NCBI RefSeq assembly: GCF_029224025.1
Contig: NZ_CP119392.1
Coordinates: 2,627,001 to 2,691,000, forward strand
DNA length: 64,000 bases
Source: Rhodanobacter sp. AS-Z3
GTDB lineage: Bacteria > Pseudomonadota > Gammaproteobacteria > Xanthomonadales > Rhodanobacteraceae
Direction: 5' to 3'
Below, piece after piece: positions 30,593-41,872 of this stretch (within the stretch, counting starts at the first letter, position 1; every line of letters begins with the position of its first letter). The position numbers and the translations under genes were made by a program. The notes under the pieces were generated by a model that saw nothing but the letters and a program-made list of their open reading frames with translations, ran no database searches and was not told the DNA's origin.

Positions 30593-31849
30593 ATGAATGC
30601 CAAGTGGCGCCTGCTGCTCGTTCGGATCGGACGGCGTTTGTGGTTCCGTTCGGCGCTTTACGGTGCGTTTGGCATCGCCAGCGCACTGATCGGCGCGTTC
30701 GCGAAATCGCTGATTCCGTCCAGCGTGGCCGCACAGATTGGCGTGTCGGCGGTCGGCAACATCCTCGGCATCCTTGCTTCCAGCATGCTGGCCGTGACCA
30801 CTTTCTCACTGTCCACGATGGTCGCCGCCTATGCTGCAGCCAGCAGCAACGCGACGCCGCGGGCATCCACCCTGTTGATCGAGGATTCCGGCTCGCAGAG
30901 CGCGCTGGCCAGCTTTATCGGCGCATTCCTGTTCAGCATTGTCGGACTGATTGCACTGAGCACCGGCATCTATGGCGACAGTGGCCGTCTGATCCTGTTC
31001 GCCGCCACGATCGTGATGATCATCATGATCGTGGTCACCTTGTTGCGCTGGATCGATCAGATTTCGCGACTGGGCCGCGTCAGCGAAACCATCGATCGGG
31101 CTGAGCGCGCTACCCGCGAGGCGATGAAAAACCTGGTCAAGGCTCGCCACCTGCATGCCGCGCCATGGTCTGAACCACCAGCGAATGCGGTCGGGATCGC
31201 CGGCCCGCGCATCGGCTATATCACCTACATCGACGTGGGTCGGTTGCATCGACTGGCCGAAGAGGCCGACGTGGAGGTATGGGCGGAGGTGGCTGCAGGT
31301 CGCTTCGTCACGCCTGACCAGCAGCTGGCGCGCCTGTCGCGCGCCGTCGACCAGGAACTGGCCGAACGATTCGCCGAGGCGTTCGTGGTCGAGGATTTGC
31401 GAAATTTTGACCAGGACCCGCGCTTTGGCTTGGTCGTGCTGACCGAAATCGCGCAGCGCGCGCTGTCTCCGGCCATCAACGATCCCGGCACCGCCATCGA
31501 CATCATCGGCACCGTCACCCGGCTGCTTTGTGGCTGGGCCGAGGGAGTCCGCGCGGCGCCCGAGGAAGCGCTGCGATATGCCCGCGTGCATGTGCGTGCA
31601 CTCGACGAAAAGGACTGCTTCGAAGACGTTTATGCTCCGCTGGCGCGCGACGCGGCGGGTATGCTCGAAGTAGCCATCCGGCTGCAGAAATCGCTGGAAG
31701 CGCTTGGTCGGCTGGACTACCCGCCCTACCGCGAGCCGGCGGCTGCGCACGCGGAACGCGCACTGCGTTTCAGCGCTCACGCACTGCTGCTGGAATGCGA
31801 TCAGCAGCGGCTGATCGAAATTGCCGCGTGGCGCAACGACAACTCATGA
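30593..31849 (+). CDS. DUF2254 membrane protein
   Basis: A 418-residue protein with four hydrophobic segments in the first 150 residues (about 20-40, 55-78, 105-125 and 133-150) and a soluble C-terminal part. SSMLAVTTFSLSTMVAAYAAASSNATPRAS is the DUF2254 signature; the C-terminal half includes DPRFGLVVLTEIAQRALSPAINDPGTA, also diagnostic. Function is unknown. Its stop overlaps the next start as ATGA, the first link of a three-gene translationally coupled run with the acyltransferase-like gene and aat. Confidence 0.92.
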   Translation: MNAKWRLLLVRIGRRLWFRSALYGAFGIASALIGAFAKSLIPSSVAAQIGVSAVGNILGILASSMLAVTTFSLSTMVAAYAAASSNATPRASTLLIEDSGSQSALASFIGAFLFSIVGLIALSTGIYGDSGRLILFAATIVMIIMIVVTLLRWIDQISRLGRVSETIDRAERATREAMKNLVKARHLHAAPWSEPPANAVGIAGPRIGYITYIDVGRLHRLAEEADVEVWAEVAAGRFVTPDQQLARLSRAVDQELAERFAEAFVVEDLRNFDQDPRFGLVVLTEIAQRALSPAINDPGTAIDIIGTVTRLLCGWAEGVRAAPEEALRYARVHVRALDEKDCFEDVYAPLARDAAGMLEVAIRLQKSLEALGRLDYPPYREPAAAHAERALRFSAHALLLECDQQRLIEIAAWRNDNS

Positions 31850-33009
31850 ACCCGTTCAATCCGCCGTTGCATACACTCTTTCACCAGCGCATCAGCGATA
31901 TCGACCCGATGGCGTGGGACGCGCTGCGCGCGAACGCCAATCCGTTCGTGTCGCACGCATTCCTGTCTGCGCTGGAAGATACCGGCTGTATCCGGCCCGA
32001 CCAGGGCTGGCAGGCGCATCACCTGGGCCTGTACGACGGCGACCGACTGGTCGCCGCCGCACCGCTGTACCTGAAAGGCAACTCGCATGGCGAGTTTGTA
32101 TTCGACTGGGGCTGGGCGCGTGCGTGGGAGCGCGCCGGCGGGCAGTACTATCCCAAGCTGCTCACCGGCGTGCCCTACTCCCCGGTGCCGGGTCCTCGAC
32201 TGCTCGCTGGTGATGGTGAACACACGCTGCGGCTGCAGCACGAACTGGTCACTGCGATGCAGCGTGAGGCCAGCCGGTTGGGGCTGTCTTCGATCCATGC
32301 CAATTTCCTGCAGTCAGACGAACTGGCCGCTTTTGATGCGAACTGGCTGGCGCGCTCGGACGTGCAGTTCCATTGGCACAATCGTGGCTATCGGCATTTC
32401 CCGGACTTCCTGGCGGCGCTGAATCACAAGAAGCGCAAGAACATTCTGCGCGAACGCAGCCAGGTCGAAGCCAGCGGTCTGATGATCGAATGGAAAGCCG
32501 GCAACAGTTTGAGCAACGACGAATGGGACAGCGTGCACGCGCTGTATCAGGCCACCTTCGATGCCAAGGGCAATCAGGCCGTACTGACCACCGCATTCTT
32601 CCGCCGACTGGGTGAACTCGGTACGCTGGCGCAGGTTGCGCTGGCGCGTCGGGACGGAATCGTGGTGGCGATGGCCTTGTTTCTGCATGGCGACGGCGTG
32701 CTCTATGGACGCTATTGGGGCGCCTCGGTCGAGGTGCCAGGCTTGCATTTCGAGCTGTGCTACTACCAGGGCATCGAGTATGCGATCGCTCAAAAACTCA
32801 GCCACTTCGAGCCGGGTGCGCAGGGGGAGCACAAGCTGGCCCGTGGCTTCCTGCCAACGCGCACACATTCACGGCACTGGCTGGCGCACAAGGATTTTCG
32901 TGCGGCGGTGGCGGAGTCGCTCGCGCACGAAGGTCCGGCGGTCGATACCTATGCAGCTGAGCTGTTGCAGCACAGTCCTTACGCGAACCACGGCGACAGC
33001 ACGCCATGA
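31846..33009 (+). CDS. COG3146/GNAT-like acyltransferase (FemAB-type fold)
   Basis: A 387-residue cytoplasmic protein of the COG3146 group. The N-terminal WDALRANANPFVSHAFLSALEDTGC, the block LNHKKRKNILRERSQVEASGL and FEPGAQGEHKLARGFLPTRTHSRHWL near the C-terminus are the family landmarks. The fold contains two acetyltransferase-like halves; the substrate is unknown. Its ATG overlaps the DUF2254 stop and its stop overlaps the aat start, so the three proteins are made together. The pairing with aat hints at an N-terminal aminoacylation or peptide-modifying role, which is only suggestive. Confidence 0.88.
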   Translation: MNPFNPPLHTLFHQRISDIDPMAWDALRANANPFVSHAFLSALEDTGCIRPDQGWQAHHLGLYDGDRLVAAAPLYLKGNSHGEFVFDWGWARAWERAGGQYYPKLLTGVPYSPVPGPRLLAGDGEHTLRLQHELVTAMQREASRLGLSSIHANFLQSDELAAFDANWLARSDVQFHWHNRGYRHFPDFLAALNHKKRKNILRERSQVEASGLMIEWKAGNSLSNDEWDSVHALYQATFDAKGNQAVLTTAFFRRLGELGTLAQVALARRDGIVVAMALFLHGDGVLYGRYWGASVEVPGLHFELCYYQGIEYAIAQKLSHFEPGAQGEHKLARGFLPTRTHSRHWLAHKDFRAAVAESLAHEGPAVDTYAAELLQHSPYANHGDSTP

Positions 33010-33737
33010 TCCGCCTGCCACTGCTTGATCCGGATGCACCGGAACACTTCCCGAACCCGGCGCGCGCCCGCGCCGAGCCGAACGGTCTGCTCGCCTTCGG
33101 CGGCGACTTGTCGCCCGCGCGTCTGCTGGCCGCTTATAGCAGCGGTATCTTTCCGTGGTTCGGCGAAGGCGAGCCGATTCTGTGGTGGTCACCCGATCCG
33201 CGTTGCGTGTTCCATACCCAATCCCTGCACCCGAACCGCAGCCTGCGGCGCCAGCTCGCGGGCAAGCACTGGCGTGTCACGATGGACCAGGCGTTCGAGC
33301 CCGTCGTGCGCGGTTGCGCCGCACCCCGTGACGACCACGGCTCCACCTGGATCGTGCCCGACATGATCGACGCATGCGTGCGCCTGCACCAGTTGGGCCA
33401 TGCGCATAGCGTGGAAGTCTGGGAAAGCGAGCGCCTGGTCGGTGGCATTTACGGCGTGGCGGTAGGCAAACTTTTTTGTGGCGAGTCGATGTTCAGTATC
33501 GAAAGTGGCGGCTCAAAAGCGGCACTGATGGCCTTGGGCCACCTGTTGCGCGAGCTTGATTGCCCGCTACTCGATACCCAGGTTGCCAATCCGCACACCT
33601 TGCAACTGGGTGCCGTGGAAATTCCGCGCGCCGAGTATCTGCAAAAAATCGCCGGCCTGATCGCCGTGCCCGGACGTATCGGCAGCTGGAGCGACCTTGC
33701 GGCTCCGTCACTGACTCAACTTTGCGCAGGAAGCTGA
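33006..33737 (+). CDS. aat: Leucyl/phenylalanyl-tRNA-protein transferase
   Basis: A 243-residue enzyme that adds Leu or Phe from charged tRNA to proteins with N-terminal Arg or Lys, sending them to ClpS/ClpAP. The family blocks GLLAFGGDLSPARLLAAYSSGIFPWF, ILWWSPDPRC, STWIVPDMIDACVRLHQLGHAHSVEVWE and GGIYGVAVGKLFCGESMFS are all present. The start overlaps the preceding stop as ATGA. Its last 22 bases overlap the end of the convergent HD-GYP gene. Confidence 0.96.
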   Translation: MIRLPLLDPDAPEHFPNPARARAEPNGLLAFGGDLSPARLLAAYSSGIFPWFGEGEPILWWSPDPRCVFHTQSLHPNRSLRRQLAGKHWRVTMDQAFEPVVRGCAAPRDDHGSTWIVPDMIDACVRLHQLGHAHSVEVWESERLVGGIYGVAVGKLFCGESMFSIESGGSKAALMALGHLLRELDCPLLDTQVANPHTLQLGAVEIPRAEYLQKIAGLIAVPGRIGSWSDLAAPSLTQLCAGS

Positions 33738-34600
33738 GCTTCCACCACGGCGAAGCCTGATCCCTTGCCTAGCGACTTCAGCTCCTCGTAGTGCCGCAGG
33801 AACAGCTCCACCAGACGGGGATCGAACTGGCTGCCAGCAGCTTCGCGCAGATAGCCCAGCACCTCCGGCTCCGGCCAGGCCGGTTTGTAGACGCGAGCCG
33901 TGATCAGCGCGTCCCATACATCCACGACGCTGAAAATGCGCGCGGCCAGCGGGATGTTTTCGCCAGACAATCCGCGCGGATAACCATTGCCATCCCAGCG
34001 TTCGTGGTGGCTGTACGGAATGTCGCCGGCGTCACGCAGGAAATCGACCTGCTGCAACAGGTTGTTGCCCACTTCCGTGTGCAGCCGCATCATCGCCATC
34101 TCTTCATCGTCCAGCTTGCCGGGTTTGATCAGCACGGTATCGGGGATGGCCAGCTTGCCAATGTCATGCAGCAGGGCGCCGAAGCCGAGATTGCGCAATT
34201 CCCTGCCGCTCACGCCGGCGTGCCTGGCCAGGCCCACCGACATGCGCATTACGCGATCAGAGTGATCCTTGGTTTCCTTGTGCCGGATATCCATGGCCGA
34301 CACCAGCACCCGCAGCGTCTGCGAATGTCCACGCCAGAGTGAGCGGTTCACCGCCTTGAGCCGCCGCATATTGCGGCCAATCAACCAGTACAGCATGGCA
34401 CCGGTGGCCAGCACGAACAGCCCGCCCTTGATGCTCTGCAAAAAGGTAAGTTCGACCGGGTTTTTAGTTACCAGATCCAGCGCGCGATCAGAGAACCAGA
34501 TCCACAGCAAGGACACGACGACATAGAGGGACACGATTCGAAACTGGGCAGTTGTGCGCAAGACGCGGCTCCGTTGCTGTCGCCAGGTGACAGCATTCAT
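33716..34600 (-). CDS. HD-GYP domain c-di-GMP phosphodiesterase, membrane-anchored
   Basis: A 294-residue protein with two membrane segments (about 20-37 and 55-73) and a C-terminal HD-GYP domain. The metal motif HDIGKLAIPD and the signature HHERWDGNGYPRG are intact, so it should degrade c-di-GMP. There is no recognisable periplasmic sensor, as the loop between the segments is only about 18 residues. With the diguanylate cyclase at 21356 it could form opposing c-di-GMP activities, but no linkage is shown. It ends over the convergent aat stop. Confidence 0.92.
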   Translation of the reverse strand: MNAVTWRQQRSRVLRTTAQFRIVSLYVVVSLLWIWFSDRALDLVTKNPVELTFLQSIKGGLFVLATGAMLYWLIGRNMRRLKAVNRSLWRGHSQTLRVLVSAMDIRHKETKDHSDRVMRMSVGLARHAGVSGRELRNLGFGALLHDIGKLAIPDTVLIKPGKLDDEEMAMMRLHTEVGNNLLQQVDFLRDAGDIPYSHHERWDGNGYPRGLSGENIPLAARIFSVVDVWDALITARVYKPAWPEPEVLGYLREAAGSQFDPRLVELFLRHYEELKSLGKGSGFAVVEAQLPAQS

Positions 34601-34664
34601 GGCATGTTTTCAGTGCCGTGTCGACACGAAAAATGGAGAGCCGCCGCCTAGTGCGAAGCCGCGA

Positions 34665-35924
<1,260 letters not shown>

Positions 35925-36084
35925 GGAATCAACCGGAATAACAGGTCGCGAAAGGTCGCGGCGATGGAGACAAGAATACCCGATCAGGCTTGCCCTCCCG
36001 CGACAAATCAGCGCAGGCTATGCAACGAAGGAGCTTACGCAAGCCATTGCCGGTATTTCATGACGGACGAATTGCCGCAGTGAC

Positions 36085-36125
36085 TTGATCACGGTCAAGG
36101 CGAGGTCGCATCCTTCCTCTAGAAT
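36085..36125 (+). promoter_or_regulatory. FNR/Anr-type box and -10 element of the cbb3 operon
   Basis: TTGATCACGGTCAA (36085-36098) matches the FNR/Anr consensus TTGAT-N4-ATCAA at nine of ten positions. A TAGAAT -10 box lies at 36120-36125, placing the start near 36132 and the box centre about 40.5 bases upstream, the class II activator position. This predicts induction under low oxygen. No -35 hexamer is needed in that arrangement. Confidence 0.75.
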
Positions 36126-36152
36126 TATCGAGTTATCCAGCCGGGAAACCCC

Positions 36153-37619
36153 ATGCCGAACACCGAGTATTACAACGACAGGGTTGTGCGCCAGTTTCTG
36201 TTGGCCGCCGCCGTATGGGGCATCATCGGGATGTCGGTCGGCGTTTACGCCGCCGCCGAACTGATGTGGCCCGCGCTCAATTTCGAGATCCCGTGGCTGA
36301 CCTTCAGCCGGATTCGACCTGACCACACCTTCGGCGTGATCTTCGCTTTCGGCGGCTCGGCCCTGATGGGCACCTGCTATTACGTGGTCCAGCGCACCGG
36401 ACATGCCCGACTGGCCTTCACCAAACTGGCCGGGTTCACGTTTTGGGGCTGGCAGCTGATTTGCGTGCTGGCGATGGTTTCGATGCCGCTGGGCATGACC
36501 CAGAGCAAGGAATACGCCGAGCCGGAATGGATCATCGACATTCTGATCGCGGTGGTCTGGGTCAGTTTCGGCGTGGTGTTCTTCGGCAGCCTGGCCCGTC
36601 GCCGGATCAAGCACATCTACGTGGCGAACTGGTACTACGGCGCCTTCATCATCGCCGTCGGCTTGTTGCACATCGTCAACAACCTGGTCATTCCGGTTTC
36701 GCTGTTCAAGTCGTATTCGATCTATTCCGGCGTGGTCGATGCGATGGTGCAGTGGTGGTACGGCCACAACGCGGTGGCGTTCTTCCTGACCGCCGGCTTC
36801 CTCGGCATGATGTACTACTTCGTGCCGCGTCAGGCCCAGCAGCCGCTGTGGAGCTACCGTTTCTCGATCGTCAATTTCTGGGCGCTGATCTCGGTCTACA
36901 TGTGGGCTGGCGCGCATCACCTGATGTATACCGCCCTGCCCGACTGGGTGCAGTCGGTCGGCATGGCGTTCTCGCTGGTGCTGCTGATGCCGAGCCTGGG
37001 CTCGGCGGCGAACGGCCTGCTGACCTTCAACGGTTCGTGGCACAAGCTGAAGACCGATCCAGCGGCCAAGTTCATGGTGATGTCGCTGGTGTTCTACGGT
37101 GCCGCCACGTTCGAAGGCTCGATGATGGCGATCAAGACAGTGAACTCGCTGTCGCATTACACCGACTGGACGATTGCCCATGTGCATTCGGGTTCGCTCG
37201 GCTGGGTTGCGATGATCACTATCGGATCGCTCTATGCGATGGCACCACGCGCGCTGGGTCGACCGGAGATGCATTCGCGCAAAAGCATGGAGCTGCACTT
37301 CTGGCTGCACATGATTGGCACCTTGCTGTACATCGGTTCGATGTGGACGGCTGGCGTGACCGAGGGCCTGATGTGGCGCGCCACCAATGCAGACGGCGCG
37401 CTGACCTACGGCTTCCTGGACAGCCTGATCGCGATCAAGCCGATGTACGTCATCCGCTGGTTGGGTGGCGTATGCATCCTGTCCGGCATGTGGGTAATGG
37501 CCTGGAATCTCTGGTACACCGCGGCCGACGCCCGTGCGCGCCTGATCAAGCCGATCCCGGTGCCGATTCCCGAGCCGGTGCCCCATCAGGTGCCCGCGCC
37601 ACTTCCGGCCGCTGGCTGA
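36153..37619 (+). CDS. ccoN: cbb3-type cytochrome c oxidase subunit I
   Basis: A 488-residue catalytic subunit of the high-affinity terminal oxidase in the inner membrane, carrying haem b and the haem b3-CuB centre. It has twelve or so membrane segments. The histidine-bearing stretches [49 protein letters not shown] and [16 protein letters not shown] are the usual CcoN ligand and channel regions. First gene of the operon behind an FNR-type box. The C-terminus is extended by a proline-rich tail ([19 protein letters not shown]). Confidence 0.97.
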   Translation: MPNTEYYNDRVVRQFLLAAAVWGIIGMSVGVYAAAELMWPALNFEIPWLTFSRIRPDHTFGVIFAFGGSALMGTCYYVVQRTGHARLAFTKLAGFTFWGWQLICVLAMVSMPLGMTQSKEYAEPEWIIDILIAVVWVSFGVVFFGSLARRRIKHIYVANWYYGAFIIAVGLLHIVNNLVIPVSLFKSYSIYSGVVDAMVQWWYGHNAVAFFLTAGFLGMMYYFVPRQAQQPLWSYRFSIVNFWALISVYMWAGAHHLMYTALPDWVQSVGMAFSLVLLMPSLGSAANGLLTFNGSWHKLKTDPAAKFMVMSLVFYGAATFEGSMMAIKTVNSLSHYTDWTIAHVHSGSLGWVAMITIGSLYAMAPRALGRPEMHSRKSMELHFWLHMIGTLLYIGSMWTAGVTEGLMWRATNADGALTYGFLDSLIAIKPMYVIRWLGGVCILSGMWVMAWNLWYTAADARARLIKPIPVPIPEPVPHQVPAPLPAAG

Positions 37620-37632
37620 GGAACACGTCATC

Positions 37633-38292
37633 ATGGCTTACAAGCATTTCGAAGCAATTGAAAAACACGTCGGCCTGCTCGGCGTGCTGATCGCGATCAT
37701 GGTCTCGCTGGGTGGCCTGGCCGAGATCACGCCGCTGTTCATGGAGGCACATTCGGTGAAGGCGCCACCCGGCGTGCAGCCTTACGATCCGCTGCGACTG
37801 ATCGGCAAGGACGTCTACGTGCAGAATGGTTGCTACCTGTGCCATTCACAGATGATCCGCGCGCTGCGGTTCGAAACCGAGCGCTACGGCCACTACTCCA
37901 CGGCAGCGGAATCAGTGTATGACCGTCCGTTCCAGTGGGGCTCCAAGCGCACCGGCCCGGATCTGGCCCGTGTGGGCGGCAAGTACTCCGACGACTGGCA
38001 ACGCATGCACTTGATGGACCCGCGCAAGGTCGTGCCGGAATCCAACATGCCGGGCTATCCGTGGCTGGCGCACAACAAGATAGATGCCAAGGATGTGCAG
38101 GCGCGCATGCGCGTGCTGCGCACGCTGGGCGACCCGTACACCGACGCCGACATTGCCGGTGCGCCCGCAGCCGTGGAAGGCAAGACCGAAATGGACGCCT
38201 TGATTGCCTACCTGCAAGGGCTGGGCATCAAAAACGAACCCTCGTCGACGGCGGGCGCCAATGCCGCAGCGAGTGATGGAGGTACGCCATGA
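37633..38292 (+). CDS. ccoO: cbb3-type cytochrome c oxidase subunit II (monohaem c)
   Basis: A 219-residue protein with one N-terminal membrane anchor (about 13-35) and one haem c site Cys67-Tyr-Leu-Cys70-His71, with Met ligands further on (probably ESNMPGYPW). It passes electrons from CcoP to the CcoN centre on the periplasmic side. It starts 13 bases after ccoN and its end overlaps the ccoQ start. Confidence 0.97.
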   Translation: MAYKHFEAIEKHVGLLGVLIAIMVSLGGLAEITPLFMEAHSVKAPPGVQPYDPLRLIGKDVYVQNGCYLCHSQMIRALRFETERYGHYSTAAESVYDRPFQWGSKRTGPDLARVGGKYSDDWQRMHLMDPRKVVPESNMPGYPWLAHNKIDAKDVQARMRVLRTLGDPYTDADIAGAPAAVEGKTEMDALIAYLQGLGIKNEPSSTAGANAAASDGGTP

Positions 38293-38477
38293 CGCCGATC
38301 AACCCGATTTGGGGCCAGATTACCGGCGGCTTCATCCTGCTGATGATGATTACCTTCATTGGCATCTGGATCTGGGCCTGGCGCAAATATCACAAGCCAA
38401 CCTTCAACCGGATGGCGCACTTGCCGCTGGAAGATGAGCCGGAAACTGAAGTCAGCACCAAGGAGAAGCGCCCATGA
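38289..38477 (+). CDS. ccoQ: cbb3 oxidase small subunit CcoQ
   Basis: A 62-residue protein with one membrane segment (about 11-30) ending in [21 protein letters not shown], followed by an acidic tail ending in KEKRP. CcoQ/FixQ subunits stabilise the oxidase. Start and stop overlap ccoO and ccoP by four bases each, typical of this operon. Confidence 0.9.
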   Translation: MTPINPIWGQITGGFILLMMITFIGIWIWAWRKYHKPTFNRMAHLPLEDEPETEVSTKEKRP

Positions 38478-39382
38478 GCAGCGGCTGGTCGTTATGGGTG
38501 ATGTTTCTGGTGACGCTTAATATGGGCGTCACCCTGTTCCTGTTCCTGTGGGGCCCGCGCGCGAAGATCCCCACCCTGCCCGACGGTACCAGTGGCCATG
38601 TCTGGGCACATGGTGTGCTGCGCGAAGGCGTGCGCAAGCTGCCGATGTGGTGGATCGTGTTTTCCGCCAGCATGTTCGTGGCCGGTTTCTCCTACCTTTA
38701 CCTCTACCCGGGTTTCGGCAACCACAAGGGCGCGTTGAACTGGACTTCGCACAACCAGCTGCAACGTGACCAGGCTGCCAACAACGCCAAACTCGAGCCG
38801 CTGCTGGAGCGGTTTCGCCTGTATCCGGTGGAAAAGCTGGCGGGTGATCCGGACGCGCTGGCGATGGGCAAAGTGTGGTTCGAGGACAATTGCGCCGCCT
38901 GCCACGAGCGCAGCGGCAAGGGCAATGTCCTGCTCGGTGCTCCCAATCTCACCGACGGCGACTGGCTCTATGGCGGCAAGGGCAGCGATATCACCACTTC
39001 CATCCATGACGGTCGCAGCGGTGTGATGCCGCCGTGGGCCAGTCTGGGTGCGGACAACGTGAAAAATCTCGCGCAATACGTGCTGAGCCTGTCCGGCGCA
39101 CCGCACGACGCAGCGAAGGCGGCGGCTGGTCAACCACTGTTCGCCACCTGCGCGGCTTGCCACGGTGCCGAAGGCAAGGGCAACCCGGCACTCGGTGCAC
39201 CCAACCTCACCGACAAGATCTGGCTGCATGGCGGCAGCGTGGCCGATATCGAGAAGACCATCGGCGAGGGACGTCAGGGCCACATGCCCGCATGGAGCCC
39301 GCGCCTTACCGACGACCAGATCCACGTGATCGCCGCCTACGTCTACCAACTGTCGCATCCGGTCGATGAAAGCAAGCAATGA
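38474..39382 (+). CDS. ccoP: cbb3-type cytochrome c oxidase subunit III (dihaem c)
   Basis: A 302-residue protein with two N-terminal membrane segments (about 7-27 and 58-78), the usual KIPTLPDGTSGHVW…DG linker, and two haem c sites: Cys140-Ala-Ala-Cys143-His144 and Cys226-Ala-Ala-Cys229-His230. It accepts electrons from soluble or membrane cytochrome c. Its stop overlaps the following FixH-like gene by 17 bases. Confidence 0.97.
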   Translation: MSSGWSLWVMFLVTLNMGVTLFLFLWGPRAKIPTLPDGTSGHVWAHGVLREGVRKLPMWWIVFSASMFVAGFSYLYLYPGFGNHKGALNWTSHNQLQRDQAANNAKLEPLLERFRLYPVEKLAGDPDALAMGKVWFEDNCAACHERSGKGNVLLGAPNLTDGDWLYGGKGSDITTSIHDGRSGVMPPWASLGADNVKNLAQYVLSLSGAPHDAAKAAAGQPLFATCAACHGAEGKGNPALGAPNLTDKIWLHGGSVADIEKTIGEGRQGHMPAWSPRLTDDQIHVIAAYVYQLSHPVDESKQ

Positions 39383-39617
39383 AACCCCAGCCCAACCTGG
39401 ATCGGCGTGGTATCAACAGCCGATCCTGTGGTTGGGTGCATTCGTTTTCGTGGCATCGATGGCAGGTTGCATCTGGCTGATCGTGGTGGGTGCGCGCTAT
39501 GCCGACACGCCGCTGGATACTTCGCATACCGTATTCGGGGTACCGGTCAGTGCTCACAGCCGTGCCAGTCCACCGCCCAGCGTGCCGGCGCGTGCGCCGA
39601 CTGACCCGCCGCAATGA
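39366..39617 (+). CDS. Short FixH-like membrane protein
   Basis: An 83-residue protein with one membrane segment (about 19-43), preceded by WYQQPILWLG, similar to the N-terminal part of FixH/CcoH, which helps cbb3 assembly. The beta domain of full-length FixH is missing; a Ser/Pro-rich tail (SRASPPPSVPARAPTDPP) stands in its place. It overlaps ccoP by 17 bases and its stop overlaps the ccoI start, so its position is exactly that of ccoH. Either it is a reduced CcoH or an unrelated anchor. Confidence 0.6.
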   Translation: MKASNETPAQPGSAWYQQPILWLGAFVFVASMAGCIWLIVVGARYADTPLDTSHTVFGVPVSAHSRASPPPSVPARAPTDPPQ

Positions 39618-41872
39618 ACCGCTACGCGGCGTGGGCTCATCCGCAACTCGCCGCGCAGGTACTGCGCCGCCGCCGTGACGGTTGCAGCGAGATAGCTCTC
39701 TCGGTTGAATCCCTCAGCGATGCCCGCCAGGTGTTGCAACTGGAGCAGTTGATTCGTTCGCTGCCCGGGGTAAAGCGTGTCGCCATTGATCGACCCGCGC
39801 GGCGGGTCCGCGTGGTGCTGGATATCAGCTGCACACCGTTACCCACCCTGCTGGCAAATTTCGCTGCCGCAGGGTGCCCGGCGCAGCCGCTGCAGCACGA
39901 CAGCATCGATGATGCACGCTCCGAGGAGCAGCGCGACGCCCTGAAGCGCCTGCTGGTAGCGGGAATGTGCGCGATGCAGGTGATGACGTACGCCTTTGTC
40001 ATCTACATCGGCGTAGTCGATTTTGTCGACTTCAGCACCCGCAACCTGTTTCGCTGGCTCGGTCTGCTGACCAGCATTCCGGTAGTGTTCTACTCGGCCC
40101 TGCCGTTCTTTCGCGGCGCCATACGCGAGCTTGGCGAACGGCGACTTGGCATCAATCTGCCAGTCGCACTGGCGGTGGCCCTGGTGTTCCTGGCCAGCAT
40201 GTTCAACACCTTGCGCGGCCACGGTGAAATCTATTTCGACTCGGTGACCATGTTCGTCACCCTGCTGCTGGGCGGGCGTTATCTGGAATTGCGCTCACGC
40301 CATCGCAGCGGCGCGCTGGGCGATGCGGTGATCGATGCGGCGCCCTTGCTGGCGCAGCGCCGCCGTGCCGACGGCGAACTGGAGACCGTGCCCGCGATGA
40401 CGCTGTTGCCTGGCGACCGCGTACATATTGCCGAAGGCACGCGCGTGCCTGCCGACGGTGTTTTGCAAACCGCGGATGTGCAGGTGGACGAAGCATTGCT
40501 GTCCGGCGAGTCGCGTCCGGTACGTCGTCAGCGTGGCGAACCGTTGATCGCCGGCAGCGTACTGATCTCCGGCCCGGCCGAGCTGATCGTCGAACACAGC
40601 GGCAACACCACTGCGGTGGCGCGACTGGGCGAGCTGGCAACACGCGCACGCCAGACACGCACGCAGATCGCTGCCAGCGACCGCGAGGTCGGCCGCTTCG
40701 TCGCGCGCGTGCTCGGCCTGACCGTACTTACCGCGCTCGGCTGGCTGCTGGTCAACCCGGAGCGTGCTTTTGAGTCCGCGGTGGCGGTGTTGGTCGTCGC
40801 CTGCCCCTGCGCGTTTGCACTCACCCGCCCCGCCACCTTGACTCGTGCGCTGGGCGTGCTGGCCACTCGCGGTGTATTGGTGACCAGCGGCGAGGCGCTT
40901 GCTCGATTGGCCACGGTCGATTACGCCATGTTCGACAAGACCGGCACGTTGACGGTGCCACAGCTCGACCGTCGCGCGGTCGAGCCGTTGCGCGGCGACA
41001 GCATCGCGCAGGTATTGCAGCTGGCTGCCGCGCTGGCGCACGAAAGCTCCCATCCGCTGGCCCGCGCACTGGCCGACACGGCACGCCAGCAGGCGCTGCC
41101 GCTGCAGGCGTCGTCAGTACACGTTGATGCCGGTGCCGGCATCAGTGGTGAAGTGGACGGCCAGATGTTGTGGCTGGGACGCGCGGACTTTGCCCTGCGT
41201 GCGAGTGGTCAGGCAATGCCTTCGCATGCCAGCGATGCCCTGCTGCTGGCCGACACCAACGGCGCCATCGCCGCGTTCCATCTGGACGAACAGCCGCGTG
41301 CCGAGGCGCGCCGGCTGTTGCACAGCCTGCGTGCTGATGGCATTGCCATCAGCATGGCCAGCGGTGATGCCGAAACCCGCGTGGCATCGATGGCCGAGCA
41401 CCTCGGCATCACCGACTGGCAGGCGCGGCAATCTCCGATCGACAAACTTGAACGCCTGCAGGCCGCACATGCCGCGGGTCACACCACGCTGGCGGTGGGC
41501 GACGGCAGCAATGACGCACCATTGCTGGCTGGCGCCGATGTCTCTGCGGCACTGTCTTCCGGCACCGAACTGGCGCAGGCGCATGCCGACTTGCTGCTGA
41601 TGGATGGACGGCTGGGCGGCTTGATCGACGCGCGATCCATCGCCTGCCAGCTGCACTACGTCACCGCGCAGAGTCGTCGCTGGGCGCTGGCCTACAATCT
41701 TTGCGCCGTGCCGTTCGCCGCGTTCGGCCTGGTGCCGCCGTGGCTGGCCGGGATCGGCATGTCGCTCAGCTCGCTGGTGGTGGTTTTGAATGCACTGCGC
41801 GTGGGCAAACAGGACTTGGCTGCCGACCAGCGCACCGGGCCGACATCGGGCGCACGCGAGGTGGCGGCATGA
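39614..41872 (+). CDS. ccoI: cbb3 oxidase copper-delivery P-type ATPase
   Basis: A 752-residue P1B-type ATPase that supplies copper for the CcoN CuB site. It has the membrane metal motif Cys-Pro-Cys (397-399), phosphorylation site DKTGT (Asp441), SGES actuator motif (297-300) and GDGSND hinge. The N-terminal domain (about 25-90) has the fold of a heavy-metal-associated domain but lacks the CxxC pair; only single cysteines at 24, 73 and 88 remain. Gene order after ccoNOQP and a FixH-like gene matches ccoGHIS operons, without ccoG. Confidence 0.95.
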   Translation: MNRYAAWAHPQLAAQVLRRRRDGCSEIALSVESLSDARQVLQLEQLIRSLPGVKRVAIDRPARRVRVVLDISCTPLPTLLANFAAAGCPAQPLQHDSIDDARSEEQRDALKRLLVAGMCAMQVMTYAFVIYIGVVDFVDFSTRNLFRWLGLLTSIPVVFYSALPFFRGAIRELGERRLGINLPVALAVALVFLASMFNTLRGHGEIYFDSVTMFVTLLLGGRYLELRSRHRSGALGDAVIDAAPLLAQRRRADGELETVPAMTLLPGDRVHIAEGTRVPADGVLQTADVQVDEALLSGESRPVRRQRGEPLIAGSVLISGPAELIVEHSGNTTAVARLGELATRARQTRTQIAASDREVGRFVARVLGLTVLTALGWLLVNPERAFESAVAVLVVACPCAFALTRPATLTRALGVLATRGVLVTSGEALARLATVDYAMFDKTGTLTVPQLDRRAVEPLRGDSIAQVLQLAAALAHESSHPLARALADTARQQALPLQASSVHVDAGAGISGEVDGQMLWLGRADFALRASGQAMPSHASDALLLADTNGAIAAFHLDEQPRAEARRLLHSLRADGIAISMASGDAETRVASMAEHLGITDWQARQSPIDKLERLQAAHAAGHTTLAVGDGSNDAPLLAGADVSAALSSGTELAQAHADLLLMDGRLGGLIDARSIACQLHYVTAQSRRWALAYNLCAVPFAAFGLVPPWLAGIGMSLSSLVVVLNALRVGKQDLAADQRTGPTSGAREVAA

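Noticed and set aside
36018..37634. 538-codon open frame on the minus strand
   Set aside because: Antisense to ccoN across its whole length, rich in His/Arg/Gln, no domain; a shadow frame.
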